DNA from: Methylopila sp. Yamaguchi
GTDB lineage: Bacteria > Pseudomonadota > Alphaproteobacteria > Rhizobiales > Methylopilaceae
NCBI RefSeq assembly: GCF_002897035.1
Contig: NZ_BAUX01000010.1
Location: forward strand, 62,001-126,000
Direction of reading: 5' to 3'
Length of the DNA: 64,000 nucleotides
The position numbers were made by a program, and so were the translations under genes. How positions within the stretch are numbered: the stretch's first letter is position 1; the number at the start of each line of letters is the position of its first letter. Shown in pieces: positions 39,065 through 48,527 of this stretch. The notes under the pieces are model-generated. The model did no database searches, was not told the DNA's origin, and was given only the letters and a program-made list of their open reading frames with translations.

Positions 39065-39161
39065 CGCCGTCATGCCCGGCGATCAGCCGGGCATCCACGA
39101 CTTGGGGCGGCGCTCGACGTCGAAGTCGTGGATGCCCGGGACAAGCCCGGGCATGACGGCG
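39065..39161. repeat. Nested inverted repeat (two 39-base palindromic units)
   Basis: Left unit 39065-39103 and right unit 39123-39161 are inverted copies separated by 19 bases. Each contains its own hairpin 'ATGCCCGG'/'CCGGGCAT', differing only in the loop (CGATCAG against GACAAG/C). The word 'GTCATGCCCGG...CCGGGCATCCACGA' is widespread in Rhizobiales intergenic DNA. It lies 18 bp upstream of kdsA and 35 bp behind the VOC-gene stop. Confidence 0.8.
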
Positions 39162-39196
39162 AGCATGTGATCGCCGTCCGCTTATCAGCACTGGGC

Positions 39197-40006
39197 TCAG
39201 GCTTCCAGAACCAGCGTCAGGCCGTACAGACGTTCGGGCGGGACGACCCGCTCCGCCCCGGTCGGGACCTTGATCCGCAGCGCCGAGAGACGAAGCTCCG
39301 GCCCGACCTCGACGGCGAGCCCCGTGCGCCGACGGTAAGCCTCGCCGGTGAGCACGTCGATCTCGCCCCGCGGCGTGGGGAACGTCAGCCCTGAGGAGGT
39401 TGCGCGAAAGGCGTCGATACCCGTGAAGGCGCGCAGAAAGACGTGGTGGTCGGACGGGTTCTCCGCCGTCAGGACGACGCCCGCGACCGCGCTCGCGCCG
39501 TTCGGATGCGCCTGCGCGGCCGGGCTCCAGAAGTTCTCCGGCCGCTTCTGCTCGCAGGCGAAGAAGCTAAGGTCCGGCGCGGCGGGATCGGCCGCGAAGG
39601 CGAGCTCGAACGCCACTTCGACGGGCGAGCCGTCCGCCCGGACGCCTCGGCGCTCGAAGAAGAACGGCGCGTAGTCGCCGATCTTCGTCCGGGCGTAGGC
39701 CGCTGCGTCCGCCTTGGCGTCGAGGCTCTCCAGAACCAGCCCGGAGGGTCCTTCGCCCGCGCGCGCAAGCCGGTCGCGGTGGAACGCCGCAAAGGAGAAG
39801 AACCTCAGGCCGTGCTCGGAGATCAGCCCGGGGTCGCCGATCGCGAGCAGCTCGGCGAAGAAGCCGGGCAGCTGCACGATGCGGTTCTTCGTTCCGAACG
39901 GATGCCGGTTCTCAGGCCCGACCTGGAACCCCAACGTCTCCCAAGCCGCGGCCGCGGCGTCGAGGTCGCGGACGAGGTGGATCAGATGGTCGAGGCCGCG
40001 CGGCAC
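39197..40006 (-). CDS. VOC-family (glyoxalase-like) protein
   Basis: 269 residues of the vicinal-oxygen-chelate superfamily, glyoxalase-like subgroup: 'GLDHLIHLVRDLDAAAAAW' then 'LGFQVGPENRHPFGTKNRIV' and 'FFAELLAIGDPG' form the first half, and 'VAFELAFA' and 'HVFLRAFTGIDAF' the second. His5 in 'GLDHLIH' is a plausible first metal ligand. Substrate unknown. I take the GTG at 40006, which places 'PRGLDHLIH' at the N-terminus; longer frames run into gatB, whose stop is at 40033. It probably shares the gatB transcript. Confidence 0.82.
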   Translation of the reverse strand: MPRGLDHLIHLVRDLDAAAAAWETLGFQVGPENRHPFGTKNRIVQLPGFFAELLAIGDPGLISEHGLRFFSFAAFHRDRLARAGEGPSGLVLESLDAKADAAAYARTKIGDYAPFFFERRGVRADGSPVEVAFELAFAADPAAPDLSFFACEQKRPENFWSPAAQAHPNGASAVAGVVLTAENPSDHHVFLRAFTGIDAFRATSSGLTFPTPRGEIDVLTGEAYRRRTGLAVEVGPELRLSALRIKVPTGAERVVPPERLYGLTLVLEA

Positions 40007-40032
40007 AGCGCGTGAGGGCCCGGGCCGCGCGG

Positions 40033-41511
40033 TCAGATCTCGAGCTTCCGCTTGAGCAGATCGTTCACGGCCTGCGGGTTGGCCTTGCCGCCGGAGGCCT
40101 TCATAACCTGGCCTACGAACCAGCCGATCAGCGTCGGCTTGGCCTTCGCCTGCGCGACCTTCTCCGGGTTCGCGGCGATCACCTCGTCGCAGACCTTCTC
40201 GATCGCGCCGACGTCCGTCACCTGCCGGAGGCCGCGGCTCTCGACCAGCTCGCGCGGGTCCCCGCCTTCGGTCCACAGGATCTCGAACAGGTCCTTCGCG
40301 ATCTTGCCCGAGATGACGCCTTCCGAGACGAGGCTGATCAGCCCGCCGAGCTGGGCCGCAGACACCGGGCTCGCCTCGATCGCGAGACCCTGCTTGTTGA
40401 GGCGGCCGAACAGCTCGTTGATGGTCCAGTTGGCCGCGAGTTTGGGATCGCCGTGCTTCGCGACGGCCTCGAAGAAGTCCGCGGACTCCCGCTCCAGCGT
40501 CAGCACCATGGCGTCATAGGGCGTCACGCCGTAGTCGGCGATGAAGCGCGTCTTCTTGGCGTCGGGCAGCTCGGGCAGCGCGGCGCGGAGCTCGTCCACC
40601 TCCGCCTGCGCGATCTTGAGCGGCAGCAGGTCCGGATCGGGGAAATAGCGGTAGTCGTGCGCCTCCTCCTTGGAGCGCATCGAGCGAGTCTCGCCCTTGC
40701 TCGGGTCGAACAGCCGGGTCTCCTGGTCGATCGTCCCTCCATCCTCGAGGATCTCGATCTGGCGCCGCGCCTCGATCTCGATCGCCTGTCCGATGAAGCG
40801 GATCGAGTTGACGTTCTTGATCTCGCAGCGGGTGCCGAGCGGGGCGCCCGGCTTGCGCACCGAGACGTTGACGTCCGCGCGCAGGTTGCCCTTGTCCATG
40901 TCGCCGTCGCAGGCGCCGATGTAGCGCAGGATGGTACGCAGCTTGGTGACGTAGGCCTTGGCCTCCTCCGACGACCTGAGGTCGGGCTTCGACACGATCT
41001 CCATCAGCGCGACGCCGGAGCGGTTCAGGTCGACGAAGGAAAGCTTGGGGTCCTGGTCGTGGATCGATTTGCCGGCGTCCTGCTCGAGGTGGATGCGCTC
41101 GACGCCGACGACGATGCTCTCGCCCTCGCCAAGATCCACGGTGACCTCGCCCTCGCCCACGATCGGGCTCTTGTACTGCGAGATCTGGTAGCCCTGCGGC
41201 AGGTCCGGGTAGAAGTAGTTCTTGCGGTCGAACGTGGAGACCAGGTTGATCTGGGCGTTGATCGCGAGGCCGGAGCGGATCGCCTGCCGGACGCATTCGT
41301 GGTTCAGCACCGGCAGCATGCCGGGCATCGCCGCGTCGACCAGGCTGACGTGGCTGTTGGGGGGCGCGCCAAAGCCGGTGGAGGAGCCCGAGAACAGCTT
41401 GGCCTCCGAGGTCACCTGCGCATGGATCTCCATGCCGATCACGACCTCCCAGTCGCCGGTCGCGCCGGGGATGAGTTTGGAGCTCGCAGGGACGCGGGAG
41501 GGAGCGTTCAT
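40033..41511 (-). CDS. gatB: Asp-tRNA(Asn)/Glu-tRNA(Gln) amidotransferase subunit B (GatB)
   Basis: tRNA-binding and kinase subunit of GatCAB, which transamidates misacylated Glu-tRNA-Gln or Asp-tRNA-Asn. 492 residues: '[20 protein letters not shown]' at the N-terminus, '[14 protein letters not shown]', '[17 protein letters not shown]', '[11 protein letters not shown]' in the cradle domain, and a C-terminal YqeY-like tail ('[20 protein letters not shown]'). It follows the chorismate mutase gene after 91 bp. Confidence 0.97.
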   Translation of the reverse strand: MNAPSRVPASSKLIPGATGDWEVVIGMEIHAQVTSEAKLFSGSSTGFGAPPNSHVSLVDAAMPGMLPVLNHECVRQAIRSGLAINAQINLVSTFDRKNYFYPDLPQGYQISQYKSPIVGEGEVTVDLGEGESIVVGVERIHLEQDAGKSIHDQDPKLSFVDLNRSGVALMEIVSKPDLRSSEEAKAYVTKLRTILRYIGACDGDMDKGNLRADVNVSVRKPGAPLGTRCEIKNVNSIRFIGQAIEIEARRQIEILEDGGTIDQETRLFDPSKGETRSMRSKEEAHDYRYFPDPDLLPLKIAQAEVDELRAALPELPDAKKTRFIADYGVTPYDAMVLTLERESADFFEAVAKHGDPKLAANWTINELFGRLNKQGLAIEASPVSAAQLGGLISLVSEGVISGKIAKDLFEILWTEGGDPRELVESRGLRQVTDVGAIEKVCDEVIAANPEKVAQAKAKPTLIGWFVGQVMKASGGKANPQAVNDLLKRKLEI

Positions 41512-41602
41512 GGGGATCGCCGAACCTTCGAAATGCAGAGAGGTCTTCCTAGACCTATGTCGCCGCCGGTGACAACGCCGCGCCGTCCGGCGAACAGCGG
41601 GA

Positions 41603-41905
41603 TCAGCGGCTCGCCGCCTTCTCCATCAGCTCGCGCTCGTGCGCGATGAACTCCGCCATCATCGCGCGCCACAGCCTGTCGGCCAGCACGGGGTCGAGCC
41701 CGTGGCGTTCGGCCAAGGCCCGGGCGTTGGCCGCGACCTCCTCGACGCGCCATGGCACGAGCGCGACCTCAGGGTCGTTCTTGATGCGGGCGGCCTCGGC
41801 GATGCAATGCGCGCGGGCGGCCATCAGCGGCATGATCTCGGCGTCGAGCGCGTCGATCGCGGCCCGCACCTCGTCCATCGAGGCGTAGGTCGGCCGCGCG
41901 CTCAC
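41603..41905 (-). CDS. AroQ-type chorismate mutase
   Basis: 100-residue all-helical protein of the AroQ/PchB class: '[20 protein letters not shown]' then '[15 protein letters not shown]', '[20 protein letters not shown]', and '[13 protein letters not shown]'. This family rearranges chorismate to prephenate or acts as isochorismate-pyruvate lyase. The GTG at 41905 overlaps the gatA stop (GTGA), so it is translationally coupled to gatA; an ATG at 41878 also exists. No other aromatic-acid gene is near. Confidence 0.88.
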   Translation of the reverse strand: MSARPTYASMDEVRAAIDALDAEIMPLMAARAHCIAEAARIKNDPEVALVPWRVEEVAANARALAERHGLDPVLADRLWRAMMAEFIAHERELMEKAASR

Positions 41906-43380
41906 CACCAGCGCTCGGGGGTGAAGCCGCCGCCGGCCGCGTCCTCGATCACCGCCGCGGTCGAGACCAGCGTCTCTTCGTCGAACGGGCGGCCGATCAG
42001 CTGCAGCGCGAGCGGCAGGCCGTCCGCGGACTTGCCCGCCGGCACGGCGACCCCCGGCAGGCCGGCCATATTCACCGTCACTGTGAAGACGTCGTTGAGG
42101 TACATCTCGACCGGCGAGGCGTTGGCGTTCTCGCCGATCCCGAAGGCGGCGGAGGGGGTCGCCGGCGTCAGGATGGCGTCGACCCCGTCCGCGAACACGG
42201 TCTCGAAGTCGCGCTTGATCAGCGTGCGCACCTTCTGAGCGCGGACGTAGTAGGCGTCGTAGTAGCCGGCGGAGAGCACGTAGGTGCCGATCATGATGCG
42301 GCGGCGAACCTCGTCGCCGAAGCCTGCGGCGCGCGTCTTCTCGTACATCTCCACGACGTCGCGGCCGGGCACGCGCAGGCCGTAGCGCACGCCGTCGTAG
42401 CGGGCGAGGTTCGAGGAGGCCTCCGCCGGAGCCACGATGTAGTAGGCCGGCAGCGCATACTTCGTGTGCGGCAACGAGACCTCGACGACCTCGGCGCCGG
42501 CCGCGCGCAGCCATGCCGCGCCCTGCTCCCACAGCGCCTCGATCTCGGCCGGCATGCCGTCGACCCGGTATTCCTTGGGGAGGCCGATCCTCAGCCCCTT
42601 CACCGAACGCCCGACCGCCGCCTCGAAGTCCGGAACCTCACGCTCGACCGAGGTCGAGTCGCGCGGATCATGCCCGGACATGGCGCCGAGCAGAATGGCG
42701 GCGTCGCGCACGTCGCGGGCGATCGGCCCAGCCTGGTCGAGCGAGGAGGCGAAGGCGACGACGCCCCAGCGCGAGCAACGGCCGTAGGTCGGCTTGATGC
42801 CGACCGTGCCGGTGAAGGCCGCCGGCTGGCGGATTGAGCCGCCGGTGTCGGTCGCGGTCGCCCCGAGGCACAGCCTCGCCGCCACCGCGGCCGCCGAGCC
42901 GCCGGAGGAGCCGCCCGCGACGAGCGCCGCCTCCGATCCGGTCTTGCGCCAGGGGTTCACCGGCGTTCCAAAGCAGGAGCTCTCGTTGGACGAGCCCATG
43001 GCGAACTCGTCGTTGTTGAGCTTGCCCAGCATCACGGCGCCCGCGGCGCGCATCTTCTCGGTCACGAAGGATTCGTAGGGCGGCGTGAAGCCGTCGAGGA
43101 TCTTCGAGCAGGCGGTGGTCCGCACGCCCTCGGTGCAGAACAGGTCCTTCACGCCGAGCGGCAGGCCTTCGAGCGCGCCGGCCTCGCCCCTCGCGATGCG
43201 CTGGTCGGACGCCGCCGCGCGCTCCAAGGCGACCTCCGGCGTCTCGAGCACATAGGCGTTCAGGCCGCGGCCGGCCTCAAGGGCGTCGAGGTAGGCCTGC
43301 GTCAGCTCGACGGCCGAAAAATCCTTTGCCGCCAGTTTCTTGCGGGCGTCGGCGAAGGTGAAATCGAGGAGATCGGACAT
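41902..43380 (-). CDS. gatA: Asp-tRNA(Asn)/Glu-tRNA(Gln) amidotransferase subunit A (GatA)
   Basis: Glutaminase subunit of GatCAB. 492 residues, amidase-signature fold with Lys78 in '[13 protein letters not shown]', cis-Ser158 in '[13 protein letters not shown]' and nucleophile Ser182 in '[11 protein letters not shown]', 24 residues apart. GatA-specific '[19 protein letters not shown]' and '[19 protein letters not shown]' separate it from the stand-alone amidase at 8577-9854. 41 bp behind gatC. Confidence 0.97.
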   Translation of the reverse strand: MSDLLDFTFADARKKLAAKDFSAVELTQAYLDALEAGRGLNAYVLETPEVALERAAASDQRIARGEAGALEGLPLGVKDLFCTEGVRTTACSKILDGFTPPYESFVTEKMRAAGAVMLGKLNNDEFAMGSSNESSCFGTPVNPWRKTGSEAALVAGGSSGGSAAAVAARLCLGATATDTGGSIRQPAAFTGTVGIKPTYGRCSRWGVVAFASSLDQAGPIARDVRDAAILLGAMSGHDPRDSTSVEREVPDFEAAVGRSVKGLRIGLPKEYRVDGMPAEIEALWEQGAAWLRAAGAEVVEVSLPHTKYALPAYYIVAPAEASSNLARYDGVRYGLRVPGRDVVEMYEKTRAAGFGDEVRRRIMIGTYVLSAGYYDAYYVRAQKVRTLIKRDFETVFADGVDAILTPATPSAAFGIGENANASPVEMYLNDVFTVTVNMAGLPGVAVPAGKSADGLPLALQLIGRPFDEETLVSTAAVIEDAAGGGFTPERWW

Positions 43381-43421
43381 CGCGGCTCAGGACTGACGTT
43401 GCGGGCGGACGGGGGCGGACG

Positions 43422-43709
43422 TCACTCGACGACCTTCGGAACGACGAAGAAGTCGCCCTCCCGCGCGGGGGCGTTCTGCAGCACGCGCTCGGCGTTCTCG
43501 CCGTCGGTCACCGCATCCTCGCGCAGCCGGATCGACACGGGCGTCACGCCCGTCATCGGCTCGACGCCGTCCACGTCGAGCTCCGACAGCTCCTCTACGA
43601 AGGCGAGGATCGCGTCGAGCTCGCCCTTGAGCTTCGCCACCTCGTGGTCCTCGACCGCGATGCGGGCGAGCTTGGCGACGCGGCGGACAGTGCTTTCGTC
43701 GACGGACAT
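43422..43709 (-). CDS. gatC: Asp-tRNA(Asn)/Glu-tRNA(Gln) amidotransferase subunit C (GatC)
   Basis: Small subunit that wraps GatA and GatB, 95 residues from the ATG at 43709. '[19 protein letters not shown]' opens the helical N-terminus; '[16 protein letters not shown]' and '[20 protein letters not shown]' end in '[11 protein letters not shown]', the standard GatC tail. First gene of the gatC-gatA-chorismate mutase-gatB group. The 237-bp gap behind it (43710-43946) contains no gene that I can support. Confidence 0.96.
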   Translation of the reverse strand: MSVDESTVRRVAKLARIAVEDHEVAKLKGELDAILAFVEELSELDVDGVEPMTGVTPVSIRLREDAVTDGENAERVLQNAPAREGDFFVVPKVVE

Positions 43710-43946
43710 CTCAAGCCTTTTGAAGCGGTCGGGCGTCAATCAATACTGATGGACGGGGCGGGCTTTAGCACGGGCTATCCAAGCGTCGCAACGCGGCGGC
43801 CCGGCGAGCTGACGACGCGGCTCACATGGGGAGCGCCCTGCCCGCTCCGCCGGGGCGCTGAGCATGAGCCGTCGATCTGCATGCCCCGGACAGCTTGGGG
43901 ACGACGCCTGCTCTTCCAAAGCCGACCGCTCAGACGAACGCCTCGC

Positions 43947-44660
43947 CTACCCCTCGACCTCGAAGGTCTCGCCGATCACCGGCACCTTCACGGTGGTCCC
44001 GCGCACGCTGTCCATCAGCTCCACGAACCGGTCGGCGTTCGGCTCGAGGATGGGGAACGTCCCGAAGTGGCAGGGCACGACCAGATCGAAATCGAAGAAG
44101 TGCCGGCAGGCGTAGGCTGCGGTCTTGGCGCCCATGGTGAAACGGTCGCCGACCGGCACGAAACCAACCGTTGGGGCGTAGAGCTCGTTGATCAGCTTCA
44201 TGTCGCCGAAGATTCCAGTGTCGCCCATGGCGTAGACCACCGGCTCGTCTTCGCCCTCGGGCGTCACGATCAGGCCGTGCGCCTCCCCAAGCGCGACGGC
44301 GACGCCGTTTTCGTCGAGCTGACCGGAGGAATGCAGCGCTTGAGTCATCGTCACGCGGAACCCGCCGAGGCCGACCGAGCCGCCGGTGTTCATCGGCTCG
44401 AGCGCCTTGACCCCCTTCGACCCGAGCCAGGTCGCGAGATCGGCGTCCGCCACCACGGTGGCGCCCGTCTCCGCCGCGATCGCGACGGTGTCCCCCACAT
44501 GGTCGAAGTGCCCATGCGTCAGGAGGATGTGCGTGGTCCCCTTGGCGGCGGCCGCCTTGTCCCCCTTGAAGACGCCGTTTTCGAAGAAGGGATCGATCAG
44601 GACGACGCTAGATCCAAAGTCGAGCCGGAAGACCGAATGGCCGTACCAGGTGATGCGCAT
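43947..44660 (-). CDS. Metal-dependent hydrolase, UPF0173 / UlaG-like MBL fold
   Basis: 237-residue metallo-beta-lactamase-fold hydrolase. Metal ligands His49, His51, Asp53 and His54 in 'LLTHGHFDHVGD', further ligands in 'QALHSSG' and 'YAMGDTGIFGDM', and a C-terminal 'VVPCHFGTFPIL' histidine. The pattern is that of UPF0173 hydrolases, related to UlaG L-ascorbate-6-phosphate lactonase, but the natural substrate is unknown. Divergent from ruvX with 127 bp between. Confidence 0.9.
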   Translation of the reverse strand: MRITWYGHSVFRLDFGSSVVLIDPFFENGVFKGDKAAAAKGTTHILLTHGHFDHVGDTVAIAAETGATVVADADLATWLGSKGVKALEPMNTGGSVGLGGFRVTMTQALHSSGQLDENGVAVALGEAHGLIVTPEGEDEPVVYAMGDTGIFGDMKLINELYAPTVGFVPVGDRFTMGAKTAAYACRHFFDFDLVVPCHFGTFPILEPNADRFVELMDSVRGTTVKVPVIGETFEVEG

Positions 44661-44787
44661 GGGGGCTCGCGTCCTTGTGCGGTTTTGGAATCGTTCGGGG
44701 CGGAGAATAGGAACCGCGGCCGAGAGAACAAGCGCAGTGATGCGGGCCGTCGTGGCGGGCGCCCCACCTCCGTGCTACGCGGAGCCC

Positions 44788-45285
44788 ATGTCGACCATCT
44801 TCCCAGACTTCGAAAGCTTTGTGGCCGCGCTGCCGGAGGAAGGCTCCCTGTTCGGGCTCGACCTCGGCACGAAGACGGTGGGCGTCGCCGTCTCTGACCC
44901 GCGCCGCGCCATCGCGTCGCCGATCGAGACCATCATTCGCCGGAAGTTCACGCTCGACGCCGACCGGCTGCTGGAGCTCGCGGCCGGGCGCAAGGTCGTC
45001 GGCTTCGTGCTTGGCCTGCCGGTCAACATGGACGGCAGCGAAGGCCCGCGATGCCAGGCGACGCGCGCTTTTGCGCGCAGCCTCGCCGGCCGCACGCCTC
45101 TGCCAATCGGCTTCTGGGATGAGCGGCTCTCGACGGCCGCCGTGGAGCGCATGTTGATCGCGTTCGACACAAGCCGGAAGCGGCGCGACGAGGTCGTCGA
45201 TAAACTCGCCGCAGCCTACATCCTGCAGGGCGCGATCGACCGCATCAGCGGCCTGCGACGGGCGGCGCAGGACGCCGCCCGATGA
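44788..45285 (+). CDS. ruvX: Putative Holliday junction resolvase RuvX (YqgF)
   Basis: 165-residue RNase H-fold protein; YqgF family members take part in 16S rRNA 5'-end maturation and were named as Holliday-junction resolvases. 'SLFGLDLGTKTVGVAVSDP' carries the first acidic residue, 'VVGFVLGLPVNMDGSEGPR' and 'FWDERLSTAAVERML' the next, and 'RRDEVVDKLAAAYILQGAID' the last Asp. ATG at 44788. The usual neighbours pyrB and gatC are both in this window, consistent with Rhizobiales order. Confidence 0.94.
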   Translation: MSTIFPDFESFVAALPEEGSLFGLDLGTKTVGVAVSDPRRAIASPIETIIRRKFTLDADRLLELAAGRKVVGFVLGLPVNMDGSEGPRCQATRAFARSLAGRTPLPIGFWDERLSTAAVERMLIAFDTSRKRRDEVVDKLAAAYILQGAIDRISGLRRAAQDAAR

Positions 45286-45335
45286 CGGCGGCCCGACCCA
45301 GAGGGGCGAGCCGCGGCCTTCCAGTCACGACTGCG

Positions 45336-45722
45336 TCAGCACGGACGATAGTCGACCACCTTCACCAAGCGGCCATAGCCGTCGTAGTGGGTCGAGACCA
45401 CCCGGCATCCGCCGCCGGCGTAGACCGGGCCATAGGGCGCTCCGTAGACTTGGCTGCCGATCAAGGCGCCCGTCGCCAAGCCGATGGCGCCGGCTCCCCA
45501 GTAGCCTCCGCCCCAACCGTGGTGGTCATGCCATCCGCCATGGTCTCCCCAACCCGGGCCGCGGTGCGGGCCGCCCCAGCCCGGACCTCCGACGCCATGG
45601 CCTCCGAAGCCGCCGCGCTCCGGGCCGCCATGAAACGGAGATGCGCTGGCCGGCGCGACAGCGAGGCCGGCGACCCCAAGGGCGCAGACGGCGGCGGCGA
45701 TTGTGGTGCGAAGAGACGTCAT
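45336..45722 (-). CDS. Small secreted Gly/His-rich protein
   Basis: 128 residues. Signal peptide 1-28 ('CALGVAGLAVAPASAS'), then a Gly/His/Trp-rich region ('GPGWGDHGGWHDHHGWGGGY') that could bind metals, a glycine-zipper-like hydrophobic stretch 'GAIGLATGALIGSQVYG', and an end with two cysteines, 'CRVVSTHYDGYGRLVKVVDY' then 'RPC'. It resembles the protein at 46849-47373 in all three parts. Strong ribosome site 'aggagga' before the ATG. Function unknown; an envelope role is likely. Confidence 0.75.
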   Translation of the reverse strand: MTSLRTTIAAAVCALGVAGLAVAPASASPFHGGPERGGFGGHGVGGPGWGGPHRGPGWGDHGGWHDHHGWGGGYWGAGAIGLATGALIGSQVYGAPYGPVYAGGGCRVVSTHYDGYGRLVKVVDYRPC

Positions 45723-45897
45723 CGAACTGTCCTCCTAAGGAAGTCCGCCGAAAGCTTGCGGCAGGCGCCGCCCCGACATGGGAAGCCTCTTCGGTGGGCT
45801 CGGCAAAACAACGCGCGCCGGGTTTCGGAATTCAGGCGAGAATGGCAGCTATGCGGCCAGTGACGAGCGCGCCCACGGTCCCGGGGTTCGGCCCCGC

Positions 45898-46827
45898 ATG
45901 ATCCTCGCTTTCGAAAGCCTCCTGCCCTCGTTCCTGCTCATCCTGGTCGGCTTCGGCCTATCCCGCTCGCCGCTGCTGCCGGCGGCGCTGTGGGAGGGGA
46001 TCGAGCGGCTGAACTACTACGTGCTGTTTCCCGCGCTGCTCTTCGTGACGCTGGCCCGCGCCGACCTGGCCTCGGCGCCAATCGGACCCATGGCCGCGGC
46101 GATGGTCTTGGCGATCCTGCTGGTCGCGGGCGGCATGCTCGCGACGCGAGGGTGGTGGATGAGCCTTCCGGGCGTCGACGGACGCGCCTTCAGCTCGCAT
46201 TTCCAGGGCGCCATCCGCTGGCAGACCTCCGTCGCTCTGGCCTTGGCGGCGACGCTTTACGGCCGTGAGGGCTTGGCGCTCGGCGCGATCGGCGTCGCGG
46301 CCATGATCCCGTTGCTCAACTTGCTAAGCGTCGCGGTCGTCGCCTCGCACGGCGCGAGCACCCCTCCCTCTCGCTGGGCGCTGGCGCGGGAACTCGCGCG
46401 CAACCCGCTGATCCTGTCGGTGCTGGCCGGCGCGGCGCTCAACGCCTCCGGCTTTCGGCTTTACGGACCGGTGGTGGAGACCGTCGACCTGCTCGGCCGT
46501 GGCGCGCTTGGGGTCGGGCTGCTGCTGGTCGGCGCGGGGCTCGCGCCCGCCACCCTCCGGCTGCGGCTCGACATCGGCTTGGTTGTTGCGGTGAAGCTGA
46601 TGCTCATGCCGATCCTGATGATCGGCTTCGCGACGCTCTTCGGCGTCGAGGGCGTGGCGCTTGGCGTGGTCGCGATCTCGAGCGCTGTTCCGACGGCCAG
46701 CAACGCCTACCTGCTGGCGCGCCGCCTTGGGGGCGACGCGCCGTTGATGTCCGCCATCATCACGGTGCAGACCGTCGCCGCGTTCGCGACGCTGCCCGCG
46801 ATCTTGTGGCTGATCGGCGCGACGTGA
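45898..46827 (+). CDS. AEC-family (auxin efflux carrier-like) permease
   Basis: 309-residue inner-membrane protein with about ten helices in two inverted repeats, as in AEC transporters and MdcF-type carriers. 'LLPSFLLILVGFGLSRSPLL' and 'GIERLNYYVLFPALLFVTLA' open the first half, and 'ARNPLILSVLAGAALNASGF' the second. Substrate is unknown; family members export or import small carboxylates. I start at the ATG 45898; an in-frame extension to 45778 is not conserved. It is bracketed on both sides by convergent or divergent Gly-rich secreted-protein genes. Confidence 0.9.
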   Translation: MILAFESLLPSFLLILVGFGLSRSPLLPAALWEGIERLNYYVLFPALLFVTLARADLASAPIGPMAAAMVLAILLVAGGMLATRGWWMSLPGVDGRAFSSHFQGAIRWQTSVALALAATLYGREGLALGAIGVAAMIPLLNLLSVAVVASHGASTPPSRWALARELARNPLILSVLAGAALNASGFRLYGPVVETVDLLGRGALGVGLLLVGAGLAPATLRLRLDIGLVVAVKLMLMPILMIGFATLFGVEGVALGVVAISSAVPTASNAYLLARRLGGDAPLMSAIITVQTVAAFATLPAILWLIGAT

Positions 46828-46848
46828 TCCGCCGCGCCGATCGCGCGC

Positions 46849-47373
46849 TCAGCACGGGCGGTAGCGAACCACCCGATAGCGGCGGCCGTCGTAGCCGCGC
46901 CGCGTGGTGATCACCTCGCACTCGCCGCCGTAGGAGCGGTAGTAGCCCGACCGATAGTAGGTCGGGCGGCCGTAGTAGTAATCGTCGTCGTAGTAGCCGC
47001 GGTTCCCGGCGATCAGCGCGCCGGTGGCGAGGCCGATCACCCCCGCCGCGGCGTAGCCGCCGTAGTTGTGATGGCGACGGTAGCCGTAGTAGCGACGGCC
47101 GCCCCAGCCGCCGCCATAATAGCGGCGTCCGCCGCCGCCCCAGCCGCCGTAGTGTCGGCCGCCGCCGCCCCAACCGCCGTAATGACGGCCGCCGCCGCCC
47201 CAGCCGCGCCCGCCGCGACGGTCGACGAGCATGATCTGGTCGGAGCGGATGCCGGCGATCGACGTTGCGGATGCGGGCTTCGCCGAGGACGACGCCGCTT
47301 CAGCCGGCATTGCGCCCAAGGCCACGCCGAGCGCGCAGGCACCGGCGACGATGAACTTACGAACAGACGTCAT
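46849..47373 (-). CDS. Secreted Gly/Tyr/Arg-rich repeat protein
   Basis: 174 residues from the ATG at 47373, which has a near-perfect 'gaggaggt' site. Signal peptide 1-34 ('CALGVALGAMPAEA'), then a Gly/Tyr/Arg-rich domain with three tandem copies of a GGWGGGGRHY-type decapeptide, a glycine-zipper stretch 'GVIGLATGALIAGNRG', a Tyr/Asp-rich patch and the C-terminus 'CEVITTRRGYDGRRYRVVRY' then 'RPC'. It is a paralogue of the product of 45336-45722. Likely periplasmic or outer-surface; function unknown. Confidence 0.75.
   Translation of the reverse strand: MTSVRKFIVAGACALGVALGAMPAEAASSSAKPASATSIAGIRSDQIMLVDRRGGRGWGGGGRHYGGWGGGGRHYGGWGGGGRRYYGGGWGGRRYYGYRRHHNYGGYAAAGVIGLATGALIAGNRGYYDDDYYYGRPTYYRSGYYRSYGGECEVITTRRGYDGRRYRVVRYRPC
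47131..47206. repeat. 30-bp tandem repeat inside the Gly-rich gene
   Basis: Two full units (47131-47160, 47161-47190) and a partial third (47191-47206) starting 'GCCGCCGCCCCA', differing at a few bases. They are coding (ten residues each, in frame) and so are a protein repeat, not a CRISPR array. Confidence 0.75.
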
Positions 47374-47555
47374 TGAGATACCTCCTCGAGCGACGTTGCG
47401 CTCTTGCCCGGCGTCATTGGACGTCCCAATGCCGCCGAGATTGTGATCGCACGACCCAAAGTCGTGACCAAAACCGCCCTTGACGCACAAGATGGCGTCG
47501 TCAGACGCGGGGACAAGGCGTCGCCTTCTCTTGCCGGCCGCCATGCGCTGGCGCT

Positions 47556-48523
<968 letters not shown>

Positions 48524-48527
<4 letters not shown>

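Noticed and set aside
43800-43865. Hairpin 'AGCGCCC'/'GGGCGCT' behind gatC
   Set aside because: Only 7 bp with a 13-base loop and no U-run in a GC-rich background; expected by chance.
47131-47206. CRISPR-like regular repeats
   Set aside because: The 30-bp units are directly adjacent without spacers and encode protein repeats in frame.
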